Positions 7,019 through 16,120 of a stretch of DNA of 27,360 nucleotides are shown here, one piece after another (position 1 is the first letter of the stretch; the number at the start of each line of letters is the position of its first letter). The position numbers and the translations under genes were made by a program. Where the stretch lies: NCBI GenBank assembly GCA_045612305.1, contig JAZKYU010000003.1:1-27360 (forward strand), in the 5' to 3' direction. The notes beneath the pieces are model-generated. The model did not search any database, was not told where the DNA came from, and saw only the letters and a program-made list of their open reading frames with translations. The DNA comes from HGM04593 sp045612305. GTDB taxonomy: Bacteria > Bacteroidota > Bacteroidia > Bacteroidales > Bacteroidaceae.

Positions 7019-8172
7019 TATTTTATGTTTTCTTTTATGCGTCGTGTCTCTTTTTCCAGGTAGGCGTCGGCGAGGATAAGTACCTCTTCGGCTATTTCCT
7101 GCGCAGCGTTGGGTTTTGCCATCTTCACTATGTTGCTCTCGAGCTCGGCAAGTTTTTTCTCGTCTTTAACGGTTGCGACGGTTGTTGCGAGCAGCTCCTC
7201 GTTGGCCTTTGCATCGGCTATGTAGATGGCTGCGTTTTTGTCGACAAGTGCCATAGCGTTCTTTGTCTGGTGGTCCTCGGAAACGTTGGGTGAGGGCACA
7301 AGTATCACGGCTTTACCCAAGAGTGCAAATTCCGATATTGAGCCTGCTCCCGCACGCGATACCACAAGGTTGGCTGCGCTCAGGGCGTTTGCCATGTTGC
7401 TCACAAAGTCGGTTATTGTAATGTTGCTTGGCTTGCCGGCTTTTTCGGCGCGTGCCACCATCTCCTCGTAGTAGAGCTTGCCTGTTTGCCATATAAACTG
7501 TATGTCGGGGTTGGCTTTTACTATGTCGAGGTTGTTTATTATGCTTTCGTTTATGCTGCGCGCGCCGAGGCTACCGCCCACGATGAGCACGCAGGGTTTT
7601 TGCGGGTCGAGCCCCATCTCTTCCATCGCTTTCAGGCGGTTTGTGCGCATGTCGAGAAGGCTCTTGCGCACCGGGTTGCCGGTGAGCTTAATCTTCTCGT
7701 GGGGGAAGAAACGCTCCATACCCTCGTAGGCAACACATATCATTTTGGCGCTCTTTGCAAGAATTTTATTTGTAACTCCGGCATAAGAGTTCTGCTCTTG
7801 TATGAGGGTGGGTATCTTCATGCTTGCAGCCATCTTTAGTGTGGGGCCGCTTGCGTAGCCTCCCACACCCACAGCTACCTGTGGTGCAAAATCTTTTATA
7901 ATTTTCTTGGCCATCAACTGGCTTTTGAGTATGAGCCAGAGCACCTTTATGTTTTTCCACAGATGTTTGCGGTCGAAGCCGGCGATGGGCAAGCCCACGA
8001 TGTCGTATCCCGCATCGGGCACACGCTGCATCTCCATGCGGTTGTTTGCTCCCACAAAAAGTATCTTTGCGTTGGGGTGTTTGCTACGTATAGCGTCGGC
8101 TATAGAGAGGGCGGGGAAAATGTGACCACCTGTTCCTCCTCCGCTGATAATTATTCTATACTCCTTCTTCAT
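7018..8172 (-). CDS. murG: UDP-GlcNAc:undecaprenyl-PP-MurNAc-pentapeptide GlcNAc transferase
   Basis: MurG is the GT28 glycosyltransferase that converts lipid I to lipid II on the cytoplasmic face of the inner membrane. The 384-residue product has the N-terminal glycine loop SGGGTGGHIFPA (10-21), GVGGYASGP, the interdomain QEQNSYAGVTNK, the second glycine loop VGGSLGARSIN and the UDP-GlcNAc site RAGAGSISEFALLGK followed by LVPSP. Length and motif order are standard. The reading frame begins 17 bases inside the end of ftsW. Confidence 0.96.
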   Translation of the reverse strand: MKKEYRIIISGGGTGGHIFPALSIADAIRSKHPNAKILFVGANNRMEMQRVPDAGYDIVGLPIAGFDRKHLWKNIKVLWLILKSQLMAKKIIKDFAPQVAVGVGGYASGPTLKMAASMKIPTLIQEQNSYAGVTNKILAKSAKMICVAYEGMERFFPHEKIKLTGNPVRKSLLDMRTNRLKAMEEMGLDPQKPCVLIVGGSLGARSINESIINNLDIVKANPDIQFIWQTGKLYYEEMVARAEKAGKPSNITITDFVSNMANALSAANLVVSRAGAGSISEFALLGKAVILVPSPNVSEDHQTKNAMALVDKNAAIYIADAKANEELLATTVATVKDEKKLAELESNIVKMAKPNAAQEIAEEVLILADAYLEKETRRIKENIK

Positions 8173-9442
8173 AATTAACTCTGTTTATGTTTTCAATATC
8201 ACTTATGGCGGGGTTTTCGTTGTCTGTCCCTGCCGTGTTGTTTTCTGTTTCGTTGTTCTTGCTCAGACGTTTAACATAGCGGCTGATGCTTAGAATGATA
8301 CCTATGTAGATGCAGTTTATAAGTATCGATGTTCCTCCCTGGCTCACAAGGGGCAAAGGTTGTCCGGTTACGGGGCCTCCAACCGAGATGGTCATATGCA
8401 GGAGCGCTTGCACGGTTATAATCATGCCAATACCCATTATGAGGAAGGCCGGGTAGGGGTCCTCGCACTTGGCTGCTATAACACCGCAGCGGTAGAGTAT
8501 GGTGAGGTAGAGCATTATCACTATGAAGCCACCTATGAGCCCAAGCTCCTCTATTATAATTGCGTATATAAAGTCGGAATATGCGTGTGGAATAAAGTCG
8601 CGCTGAACAGAGTTGCCCGGGCCGTTACCTATGAGCCCGCTCGAGGCGATGGCTATGCAGGCGTATGTGCGCTGTTCGTTTCCGCTTATCTTGTAGTCCT
8701 TGGGCTTTACCACCTTGCTTGTTGCGAAGACGTCGAGTATGCGGTTTTTCCAGGTGAGGGCCTTGCTGTGTATCTTTCTCTCCCACGATGGTGCGTTTTC
8801 ATTCATCTTGTCGGGCGTGAGCATTATGAGCGATATAAATGTTATGGCTATGAGGGCTCCCGTGCCCACAAGCTTCAAGAGGTGTTTCCAATAAACTCGC
8901 CCGATGAGCATCATGAGGAACACGGTGGCGAGAACGATGGCCACGGTTGAGAGGTTTTCGAGCAGAATGAAGAAACAGGGTACGGCGCAGAGCCAGAGTA
9001 TCTTTTTCATAGCTTTGAGGTCTGTGCCCTCCTCAGTTTGCGATTTTGCAAGCACAAGCGCTGTGGTCATAACCACGCCCATCTTGGCAATCTCTAGGGG
9101 TTGGAATCGCACTCCAAGTATGTTCACCCAGCGTGCACTGTCGTTATATGTCTCTCCACCTATGAGCGCCCATATAAGGAGCGCAACACCTGCTCCGTAT
9201 GTGAGATACGAGAATCTCTTTATCCACGATATCTTCATATTGTGAATAAACCACACGACGCCCACGCCCGCAATGAGGAACATCGCGTGCTTGGTTATAG
9301 GTTGCCAGTAATTGTGTGTCTCGTATGTTTGGCGGCTCAACGCGCTGAACACCTCGACCAGCGAGAGTGAGCAGAGGAGAAAGAATATTGTCCAAATAAC
9401 CTTGTCTCCTTTGAAAATTCTTCGTGCTATGCCTTTTCCCAT
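8156..9442 (-). CDS. ftsW: SEDS peptidoglycan polymerase FtsW
   Basis: FtsW is the septal SEDS-family glycan polymerase that acts with its partner class B PBP, here probably the FtsI encoded upstream. The 428-residue product has about ten hydrophobic segments and the SEDS signatures SARWVNILGVRFQPLEIAKM, the GNGPGNSVQRDFIPHAYSDF loop, and PLPLVSQGGTSILINC near the end. A hydrophilic cytoplasmic tail of about 45 residues, rich in Asn and Glu, follows. Its last 17 bases overlap the start of murG, so murG translation is probably coupled to it. Confidence 0.95.
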   Translation of the reverse strand: MGKGIARRIFKGDKVIWTIFFLLCSLSLVEVFSALSRQTYETHNYWQPITKHAMFLIAGVGVVWFIHNMKISWIKRFSYLTYGAGVALLIWALIGGETYNDSARWVNILGVRFQPLEIAKMGVVMTTALVLAKSQTEEGTDLKAMKKILWLCAVPCFFILLENLSTVAIVLATVFLMMLIGRVYWKHLLKLVGTGALIAITFISLIMLTPDKMNENAPSWERKIHSKALTWKNRILDVFATSKVVKPKDYKISGNEQRTYACIAIASSGLIGNGPGNSVQRDFIPHAYSDFIYAIIIEELGLIGGFIVIMLYLTILYRCGVIAAKCEDPYPAFLIMGIGMIITVQALLHMTISVGGPVTGQPLPLVSQGGTSILINCIYIGIILSISRYVKRLSKNNETENNTAGTDNENPAISDIENINRVNYEEGV

Positions 9443-9459
9443 AGGTTGTCTCTTCTTTG

Positions 9460-10791
9460 TTATAATTTACAAACAAGTTCTTTAAATTGTCGGCCACGGT
9501 CTTCGTAGCTCTTGAAGAGGTCGAAGCTTGCGCAACAGGGGCTCAGCAACACGGTCTCGCCGCTTTTTGCCATCTTGCGGGCTGCGTCGACACACTCTTG
9601 CATAGAGTGGGTGTCGGCTATGGGGAGCCCAAAAGAGCCAAAGAAGTTGTGTAGCTTGCTGTTGTCGGCTCCCAAGAAGATGAGGCCGCAACACTTTTCC
9701 TTTACAAGTCCCGAAATTTCGCTGTAGTCATTGCCCTTGTCCTTGCCGCCGAGTATGAGTATTGTTTTTGTCTTCATACTTTGCAAGGCATACCAACAAC
9801 TGTTTACGTTTGTGGCTTTTGAGTCGTTTATATACTCCACGCCGTCTACCTTTGCAACCTTTTCCAGGCGGTGCTCCACGCCGGTGAAGCTGCTCAGTGC
9901 CTCGCGGATGGTCTCTTTGCGTATACCTGCCACGTTGGCCGATATACCTGCGGCCATAGAGTTGTAGAGGTTGTGTTTGCCAGTGAGGGCAAGCTCCTCG
10001 AGCTCCATATTAAAAGGTGTGGGCTCGGTGAAGATGAGCTTGTGCTCCTCGGTGTATGCCCCAAGTCCCTCGCTCTTTGTTTCGGCAAAGGGGTAGAGCT
10101 TGCCGTGTTTGTACTTGGGAAGCTCGTTGCTTATTATGGGGTCGTCGTTCCAGAAGACAAAGGCGTCGTCCTGCTGTTGGTTCTGCAGAATGCGCAACTT
10201 GGCATCGACATACTTTTGCATGTCGTGTTCGTAGCGGTCGAGGTGGTCGGGGGTTATGTTCATGAGCACGGCTACGTTGGCGCGGAACTCATACATATTG
10301 TCGAGCTGGAAACTGCTGAGCTCCACAATGTAGTAGTCTTTGTCGTCTTCGGCTACTTGCAGGGCAAGGCTGTTGCCTATGTTACCTGCGAGCCCCACGT
10401 TGAGCCCAGCCTCGCGGAAGATGTGGTAGATGAGCGAGGTGGTGGTGGTTTTGCCGTTGCTGCCGGTGATACATATCATTTTGGCATTGGTGTATCGGCC
10501 TGCAAACTCAATCTCCGATATTATGGGTATGCCGGCGTTCTTTATTTTCACAATGATGGGTGCTTCGTGGGGTATGCCCGGGCTTTTTATAACCTCGGCA
10601 GCAGAGAGTATAATCTCTTCGCTGTGTTTTTTCTCTTCCCAGCGTATGCTGTAAGAGTCGAGCATCTCCTTGTACTTGTCGGCGATGGGGCCGAAGTCCG
10701 AAACAAAAACATCGAACCCTAGTTTGTTGGCTAGCACAGCTGCTCCGCAACCGCTCTCTCCTGCTCCTAGTATAACAATTTTCTTTTCCAT
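9460..10791 (-). CDS. murD: UDP-N-acetylmuramoylalanine--D-glutamate ligase
   Basis: MurD adds D-glutamate to UDP-MurNAc-L-Ala. The 443-residue product has the N-terminal nucleotide-sugar-binding VILGAGESGCGAAVLA (6-21), SPGIP (70-74), the P-loop TGSNGKTTTTSLI (109-121), DHLDRY in the central domain and the C-terminal segment NDSKATNVNS with LGGKDKG. All are standard for MurD. It lies 17 bases upstream of ftsW and 7 bases downstream of mraY. Confidence 0.96.
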   Translation of the reverse strand: MEKKIVILGAGESGCGAAVLANKLGFDVFVSDFGPIADKYKEMLDSYSIRWEEKKHSEEIILSAAEVIKSPGIPHEAPIIVKIKNAGIPIISEIEFAGRYTNAKMICITGSNGKTTTTSLIYHIFREAGLNVGLAGNIGNSLALQVAEDDKDYYIVELSSFQLDNMYEFRANVAVLMNITPDHLDRYEHDMQKYVDAKLRILQNQQQDDAFVFWNDDPIISNELPKYKHGKLYPFAETKSEGLGAYTEEHKLIFTEPTPFNMELEELALTGKHNLYNSMAAGISANVAGIRKETIREALSSFTGVEHRLEKVAKVDGVEYINDSKATNVNSCWYALQSMKTKTILILGGKDKGNDYSEISGLVKEKCCGLIFLGADNSKLHNFFGSFGLPIADTHSMQECVDAARKMAKSGETVLLSPCCASFDLFKSYEDRGRQFKELVCKL

Positions 10792-10798
10792 CCTCGTT

Positions 10799-12055
10799 CT
10801 ATCTTACTTTTAGTGTCATAAGTGTTATAGCGGCCATAATTATGGTCACAATCCAGAAACGCACAGTAACTTTTGCTTCGTGCATAGGTCTTTGAGGCCC
10901 TTTGAATATGTAGCGGCACTCTTTGTCGAGTTTCTCGTCGCTTATAGTGTAGTGGTGGTGCAGAGGGGTGCAACGGAAGAGTCTCTGTTTCACTCCTTTT
11001 TTCTTACCCTGCTTGAAGTAGGCTACCTGTGCCATAACTGAGAGATTCTCCACAACAAATATACCGCAAAGGAGAACGAGCAAAATCTCTTTGTGTATGA
11101 GTATAGCCACCACGGCTATTATACCACCGATGGTGAGGCTGCCCGTGTCGCCCATAAATACTTGTGCAGGGAAGGAGTTGTACCACAAGAAACCCACAAG
11201 CGCACCTATAAAAGCAAAGGAGAAAATCACAACCTCCTCGCTACCGGGCAGGTACATTATATTAAGGTATTCGGCCCAATTAACGTGGCTCGACACATAG
11301 GCAAGCACAGCCAGGGCTACACCTATTATGGCGGCGTTGCCTGCAAGCATACCGTCCATACCATCGTTGAGGTTGGCACCGTTGGAAACAGCGGTTACTA
11401 TAAATATTGTAACCACAACAAAGAGCACCCACCCTGCGGCGTTTGCATACTCCCCGCAGAAGGCCATAATATCGCTATAGCCTAGGTTGTGGTCTTTAAT
11501 AAAAGGTATTGTGGTTTTGTTTAGTTTTTCGGGTTTGCTGCGGTGTGTAACCTCCACGGTGTTGTTTACCTGCATCGACACGTTTTCGCGCATAACAGCC
11601 TGCGGGCTCAAGTAAAGGGTGAGCCCTATGAGGAGCCCAAGTCCAACCTGTGAGAAGACTTTTATCTTCCCGGGGATGCCGTCTTTGTTCTTTTTGAAGG
11701 TCTTTATATAGTCGTCGGCAAAACCTACAACACCTAGCCATATGGTTGTTATGAGCAGGAGCAACATATAAACGTTGTCCAAGCGGCCTATGAGCAGGCA
11801 GGGTACAATTACGGCAATAATAATTATAATTCCACCCATAGTGGGAACACCCACCTTGAGGTTGTTCTTGTCGAGGTCGCGCAAGGTTTCAGAAATTTGT
11901 CTCTTCTTGAAGTATCGTATAAAATACTCACCAAAGATAGTTGATATGAGCAGCGCAAGCACTATAGCTGTGAGTGCTCTAAATGATGTGTAGCCAAAAA
12001 GGCGTGCTCCGGGAAACCCCGCCTCTTGTAGTAACCCAAATATGTAGTACAACAT
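10799..12055 (-). CDS. mraY: Phospho-MurNAc-pentapeptide transferase
   Basis: MraY transfers phospho-MurNAc-pentapeptide to undecaprenyl phosphate, making lipid I. The 418-residue product has about ten transmembrane segments, PTMGGIIII (71-79), the catalytic Asp pair in GFADDYIK (D114, D115), NLNDGMDGML (229-238) and the PLHHHY motif near the C terminus. It is longer than the roughly 360-residue enzymes of Proteobacteria. Much of the difference is a hydrophilic segment at about residues 150-195, between membrane helices, which would face the periplasm. This insertion is a known tendency of Bacteroidetes MraY proteins as far as I recall; I have not verified it by alignment. Confidence 0.96.
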   Translation of the reverse strand: MLYYIFGLLQEAGFPGARLFGYTSFRALTAIVLALLISTIFGEYFIRYFKKRQISETLRDLDKNNLKVGVPTMGGIIIIIAVIVPCLLIGRLDNVYMLLLLITTIWLGVVGFADDYIKTFKKNKDGIPGKIKVFSQVGLGLLIGLTLYLSPQAVMRENVSMQVNNTVEVTHRSKPEKLNKTTIPFIKDHNLGYSDIMAFCGEYANAAGWVLFVVVTIFIVTAVSNGANLNDGMDGMLAGNAAIIGVALAVLAYVSSHVNWAEYLNIMYLPGSEEVVIFSFAFIGALVGFLWYNSFPAQVFMGDTGSLTIGGIIAVVAILIHKEILLVLLCGIFVVENLSVMAQVAYFKQGKKKGVKQRLFRCTPLHHHYTISDEKLDKECRYIFKGPQRPMHEAKVTVRFWIVTIIMAAITLMTLKVR

Positions 12056-12071
12056 GGTAGCTTCTGTATAA

Positions 12072-13529
12072 TTAAAGTAGTCCGAATATCTCTTTTATAA
12101 CCTCTTTATCGTCGAAGTGATGTTTTACTCCCTTTATCTCCTGATAGTTTTCGTGTCCCTTACCGGCAACCACCACCACGTCGCCTTTTTGTGCAAGCGC
12201 GCAGGCGGTTTTTATGGCCTCTTTTCTGTCGGTTATGGCGATAACGCTTTTCTTTTGTTCGTCGGTGAGGCCTGCGAGCATATCGTTTATAATATCTTGC
12301 GGCTCTTCGAAACGGGGGTTGTCCGATGTTATTATAACTCGATTGCTGCTCTTGACCGCCTCTTGTGCCATAATGGGGCGTTTGCCCTTGTCGCGGTTAC
12401 CGCCTGCTCCCACCACGGTTATTATCTGTCCGCGGCTGCGCAACACCTCGTTCACGGTGCCTAGAACGTTTTTTATTGCGTCGGGAGTGTGGGCATAGTC
12501 GACGATGGCCGACACGCCGTCGCGTGAGTGCAAGGTCTCGAAGCGGCCCGATACGGGTTTTAGTGTGCTCAAGACGCGCAACACCTCGTCGGGCTCCTTG
12601 CCTAGCTCTACAGCTGCTGCAAATATTGCAAGCAGGTTGCTCACGTTGAAGCGGCCGGTGAGGGGTGTGGCAAACTCACGGTTGTTAAATTCGAGTATCA
12701 TACCGTCGAGGTGTGTCTCCACAATGCGTGCTTTGTAGTCGCCAAGTGTGCGTGTGGAGTATTTTTTTATGTCGGCGCGTGTGTTTTGTACCATCACGGG
12801 GCCGTTTTTGTCGTCGAGGTTAGTTATTGCAAAGGCATCGCGCGGTAGCGTGTCGAAGAAGCTCTTCTTGCACTTCAGATAGTTGTCCATCGTTTCGTGG
12901 AAGTCTATGTGGTCGCGGGTGAGGTTTGTGAATATACCTCCTGCAAATGTGAGCCCACCGACACGCTCTTGTGCAAGGGCGTGTGAGCTAACCTCCATAA
13001 ATGCATACTCGCACCCTTCGTCGGCCATCTGCCCGAGCAGGCGGTTAAGGTTTACCGCGTCGGGGGTGGTGTGTGTCGAGGGGTATGCTATACCGTCGAT
13101 GTAGTTGCACACGGTAGAAAGGAGCCCACACTTGTGCCCCATCTCGCGGAACAGCTCGTAGAGCAGTGTGGCGATGGTGGTTTTTCCGTTTGTGCCGGTC
13201 ACACCCACAAGTTTAAGCTTTTGGGTGGGGTTGCCGTAGAAGGTTGTAGCGATGTGTCCGCAGATGCTTTGTGCGTTTGCAACCTGCAGATAGGCTATGT
13301 TGGGGTTGAGCTGCGAGGGCATCTCTTCGCACACGATGGCTGCAGCTCCTTTTTCCTCGGCCGATGCTATGTACTCGTGTCCGTCAACCTGCGTGCCGCG
13401 CATAGCTATGAACATATTGCCGGCCTGCACTTGTCGCGAGTCGATGTTAACGCCTGTTATGTCGCACTCCTCTTTGGGCAACACGATGCGTGTGTATTGG
13501 ATGTTTTTAATAAGTTCGCTTAATCTCAT
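12072..13529 (-). CDS. murE: UDP-MurNAc-L-Ala-D-Glu--meso-diaminopimelate ligase
   Basis: MurE adds the third stem-peptide residue. The 485-residue product has the N-terminal domain with IDSRQVQAGNMFIA, the P-loop GVTGTNGKTT (109-118), the TTPDAVNLNRLL segment and the conserved EVSSHAL. YLKCKKSFF (217-225) is the region holding the carbamylated lysine. DNPR (403-406) follows in the C-terminal domain. DNPR is the hallmark of enzymes that bind meso-diaminopimelate rather than L-lysine, so the organism should have DAP-type peptidoglycan. The neighbouring position usually held by murF is empty: mraY follows after 16 bases. Confidence 0.96.
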   Translation of the reverse strand: MRLSELIKNIQYTRIVLPKEECDITGVNIDSRQVQAGNMFIAMRGTQVDGHEYIASAEEKGAAAIVCEEMPSQLNPNIAYLQVANAQSICGHIATTFYGNPTQKLKLVGVTGTNGKTTIATLLYELFREMGHKCGLLSTVCNYIDGIAYPSTHTTPDAVNLNRLLGQMADEGCEYAFMEVSSHALAQERVGGLTFAGGIFTNLTRDHIDFHETMDNYLKCKKSFFDTLPRDAFAITNLDDKNGPVMVQNTRADIKKYSTRTLGDYKARIVETHLDGMILEFNNREFATPLTGRFNVSNLLAIFAAAVELGKEPDEVLRVLSTLKPVSGRFETLHSRDGVSAIVDYAHTPDAIKNVLGTVNEVLRSRGQIITVVGAGGNRDKGKRPIMAQEAVKSSNRVIITSDNPRFEEPQDIINDMLAGLTDEQKKSVIAITDRKEAIKTACALAQKGDVVVVAGKGHENYQEIKGVKHHFDDKEVIKEIFGLL

Positions 13530-13535
13530 AATATT

Positions 13536-15764
13536 TTATGGTTTAAGTGTGAGTGTAATTTGTGTGCCGGGTACGGCTCTTGTCCCTGGTTTTATGCTCT
13601 GTTTTACAACGTGCCCGTAACCGTTGAGGCTTGTCTTGAGCCCGGCTTTCTTCATAAGATAGACTGCATCTTTTGCACCCATACCTGTTACGTTGGGCAC
13701 AAACTCATCGTTTGTGTCGAGCTTACGGAAGGTGTACCTTGAGCTATCTTTCTTTATCACGCCCCACTCGGGCTCCTTGTCGTCGTAGGATGCGCTGTAG
13801 TCGTTGTCGATGTTTATGTTCATCTCGTCGAGAAGGTAGCTCATAGCGTTCAAGTTACCGTTTTTTATTGTGGGTAACAATGCGTTTATGGTGTCTTTGC
13901 CTTGGGCAAGGGACATCCTCTCGTGCTTGGCCATAATTTTCTCGGCTATATCTTTGAAAACAGCACCCGATGTCATACCGCCCGAGCGTGGAGGTTTGTT
14001 GTTTGTCATCTGCACTATGCAGGTGTATTGTGGTTTGTCGGCGGGGAAGAAACCGCAGAAACTCAACAGGTATTCTATGGGGCTGTAGTTGTAGCTGCCG
14101 TTCTTCGCTATGCGTGCTGTACCGGTTTTTCCTGCCGACACAAAGTTCTTTGTTTTTGCTTTGCCTCCCGTTCCGTCTTCGGCGTTCACGACCTCCACGA
14201 GCATCTTTTTGAGTTCCTCTACGGTGCTCTTGGAGAGCGCGTTCCTCTTTATAACCTCGGGCTCAAACTCCTCTATGGTTTCGCCGTCTCTGAGCAAGCT
14301 CTTTACAAGGCGTGGCTTTAGTATGTCGCCCCCGTTGGCTATGGCGTTGTAGAATGTTACCATATTTATAGAGGTCATCATAGATGCGTAGCCGTAGGAG
14401 AGCGATATAAGGTCGCTGGGCGACCATCTCTTTTGCCCGGGGTTTGCATAGAAGGGGGTAGCCTCGTCTTTTATGAGGCGGTAGTTTGTGCGCATACCAA
14501 AGTCGTTGAGCTTGTCGGTGAACGCTTTGGGGTTTTTCTTGAACCCGCGGCCTATAATCTCGCCCATACCTATGTTGGACGAGTATTTGAGTACCTCGGT
14601 TATTGTGTAGTGTGTGCCGCTACCGGGTTTGGGTTTGTGGCTGTCTTCTATTCTGCGTCCACCATAGAAAACGTGGCTGCCGCCGTGGTGTGGAACAGAG
14701 TCTGTAGCTTTAACCACGCCCTCCTCGAGAGCTGCGGCAAGCGCAACTGTTTTGAAGATGGAGCCGGGCTCCATAAGGTTGCAAAGCGCAAGGTTGGGGG
14801 TGGTGCTGTGCTCGGTCTGCTCGTTGGTCTCTATGTAGTAGCCTTCGCCAGCTCTTGTGAGGTTTACTATAGCTTTTATGTCGCCGCTTTTTGTCTCCAT
14901 AAGTATCACCCAGCCCGAGTGTGCGTCGAACTCTACAAGTTTCTGTCGCAGAGCCTTCTCGCATATATCTTGCATCTCTATGTTGAGCGTTGTTTGAACA
15001 TCGGCGCCGTTTTTTGCGGCAGCCTCCACCTTGAAGTTCGATTTTTCTCGGCGTCCCACGCCATCTTTTCCACGCAATATAGAGTCGTACTTGCTCTCAA
15101 GACCGTAGCTTACGTTGAACTTTTTGCCGCTCTTGTTCTCGCTTGCCACAATATCGCCAAGCGTGCTCTTGGCCAGCGAGCCGAAGATTTTCTTGCGGTC
15201 GATAAAATCCCTTGCTATAAGCCCCGAGTAAGCAGGTCGCAAGGACATTATAGGGAGCTTCTTTATCTCCTTGTATTGCGAGTAGTTTATGTATGTGGGG
15301 CCAGGGCACAAGGGGTACTCTCGGCGGCCGGCTCCTCGCTCTCGGTTTATTCTGAGACCTTTTCTCAAGTGTGCTTCAAATGTGCTGGCGCTCCAGTGGG
15401 GGAGTATGCGTGCGAGCCCTTCGGAGAGCGCTGCAACGTCGGCGTTCCATATAGAGTCTTTCCTTGCGCGCACTCTTTTTTCGGTTTTTTTGCTGTTGGG
15501 GTCGGTGTAGTCGAAGTCTATGAATAACCTGTATTTTACAAGTGTGCTTACCATAATCTCCCCGTTGTCGCTCAATATGTTGCCTCGGCGGGCGGGTATC
15601 TTTTGGTTGTATTTGCGACCTCGCTCCCTTATCTCGTTCCAAAATTCACGCTCTTTGAACATTACAATACCGGCCTTTGTAACGATAATACCTCCCCATA
15701 CACCGAACACAAGTAGTACGAGTAGGTTGAAACGGAATATTATGTCTTTTCTGAAGTGGAACAT
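13536..15764 (-). CDS. ftsI: Septal penicillin-binding protein (class B PBP, FtsI) with a PASTA domain
   Basis: This is the transpeptidase that crosslinks septal peptidoglycan. The 742-residue product has one N-terminal membrane anchor (about 10-33), a PBP dimerisation domain (about 55-210) and a transpeptidase domain with the three active-site motifs: SIFK (S335), SSN (395-397) and KTGT (546-549). A single PASTA domain ends the protein (about 687-742, starting VPNVTGMGAKDAVYLMKKAG). The extra C-terminal module makes it longer than Proteobacterial FtsI (about 590) and more like the SpoVD/PBP2X arrangement. It is 6 bases from murE and 9 from ftsL. Confidence 0.95.
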   Translation of the reverse strand: MFHFRKDIIFRFNLLVLLVFGVWGGIIVTKAGIVMFKEREFWNEIRERGRKYNQKIPARRGNILSDNGEIMVSTLVKYRLFIDFDYTDPNSKKTEKRVRARKDSIWNADVAALSEGLARILPHWSASTFEAHLRKGLRINRERGAGRREYPLCPGPTYINYSQYKEIKKLPIMSLRPAYSGLIARDFIDRKKIFGSLAKSTLGDIVASENKSGKKFNVSYGLESKYDSILRGKDGVGRREKSNFKVEAAAKNGADVQTTLNIEMQDICEKALRQKLVEFDAHSGWVILMETKSGDIKAIVNLTRAGEGYYIETNEQTEHSTTPNLALCNLMEPGSIFKTVALAAALEEGVVKATDSVPHHGGSHVFYGGRRIEDSHKPKPGSGTHYTITEVLKYSSNIGMGEIIGRGFKKNPKAFTDKLNDFGMRTNYRLIKDEATPFYANPGQKRWSPSDLISLSYGYASMMTSINMVTFYNAIANGGDILKPRLVKSLLRDGETIEEFEPEVIKRNALSKSTVEELKKMLVEVVNAEDGTGGKAKTKNFVSAGKTGTARIAKNGSYNYSPIEYLLSFCGFFPADKPQYTCIVQMTNNKPPRSGGMTSGAVFKDIAEKIMAKHERMSLAQGKDTINALLPTIKNGNLNAMSYLLDEMNINIDNDYSASYDDKEPEWGVIKKDSSRYTFRKLDTNDEFVPNVTGMGAKDAVYLMKKAGLKTSLNGYGHVVKQSIKPGTRAVPGTQITLTLKP

Positions 15765-15773
15765 TTTGGGTGT

Positions 15774-16115
15774 TTAGTCTATTGAGTAAGGGGGTTGTGT
15801 GGCTGTCTTTAGTTCGCTGTTGTTTTCTTGTATGTATTTTTCGATGTGCGACTGTCGGCTCTTTTCCGAAAACTCGCTCTGCATCGTCAGGAGGTCGTAT
15901 CTTAAATCGATTCTCACCTTTTTTAGTTTCTCAATCTCTCTCACCTCTTGCTGGAAGGCGTAGCGGTTGCTCACATATATGAAGGCGTATATCACAACCA
16001 TACCAAGCAGCAGGGCGTTGTTCAAAAAGAGGTCGCTGTTGAGGAAACGCCCGCCGAAGATGAGGCTCATAAAGCCGCTTTTCTTCTTTTCCTTCGTTTT
16101 ATTTGTGTCGTCCAT
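15774..16115 (-). CDS. ftsL: FtsL-like small divisome membrane protein
   Basis: FtsL is a bitopic protein that forms a coiled-coil complex with FtsQ and FtsB and activates FtsWI. The 113-residue product has a Lys-rich cytoplasmic N terminus, one transmembrane segment (about 33-49, NALLLGMVVIYAFIYV) and a charged heptad-like stretch (about 55-95) that could form the coiled coil. Primary sequence in this family is barely conserved. The call rests on topology, size and position between rsmH and ftsI. No separate FtsB is seen in the window. Confidence 0.8.
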   Translation of the reverse strand: MDDTNKTKEKKKSGFMSLIFGGRFLNSDLFLNNALLLGMVVIYAFIYVSNRYAFQQEVREIEKLKKVRIDLRYDLLTMQSEFSEKSRQSHIEKYIQENNSELKTATQPPYSID

Positions 16116-16120
16116 AGTTT

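Noticed and set aside
14433..15527. 364-codon plus-strand frame antisense to ftsI
   Set aside because: It is a shadow of the ftsI codon pattern. It is rich in Cys, Val and Tyr with no known motif, while the minus strand encodes a complete PBP with all active-site motifs. The same applies to 9871-10722 (opposite murD), 18346-19173 (opposite pepC) and 20168-20638 (opposite mfd).
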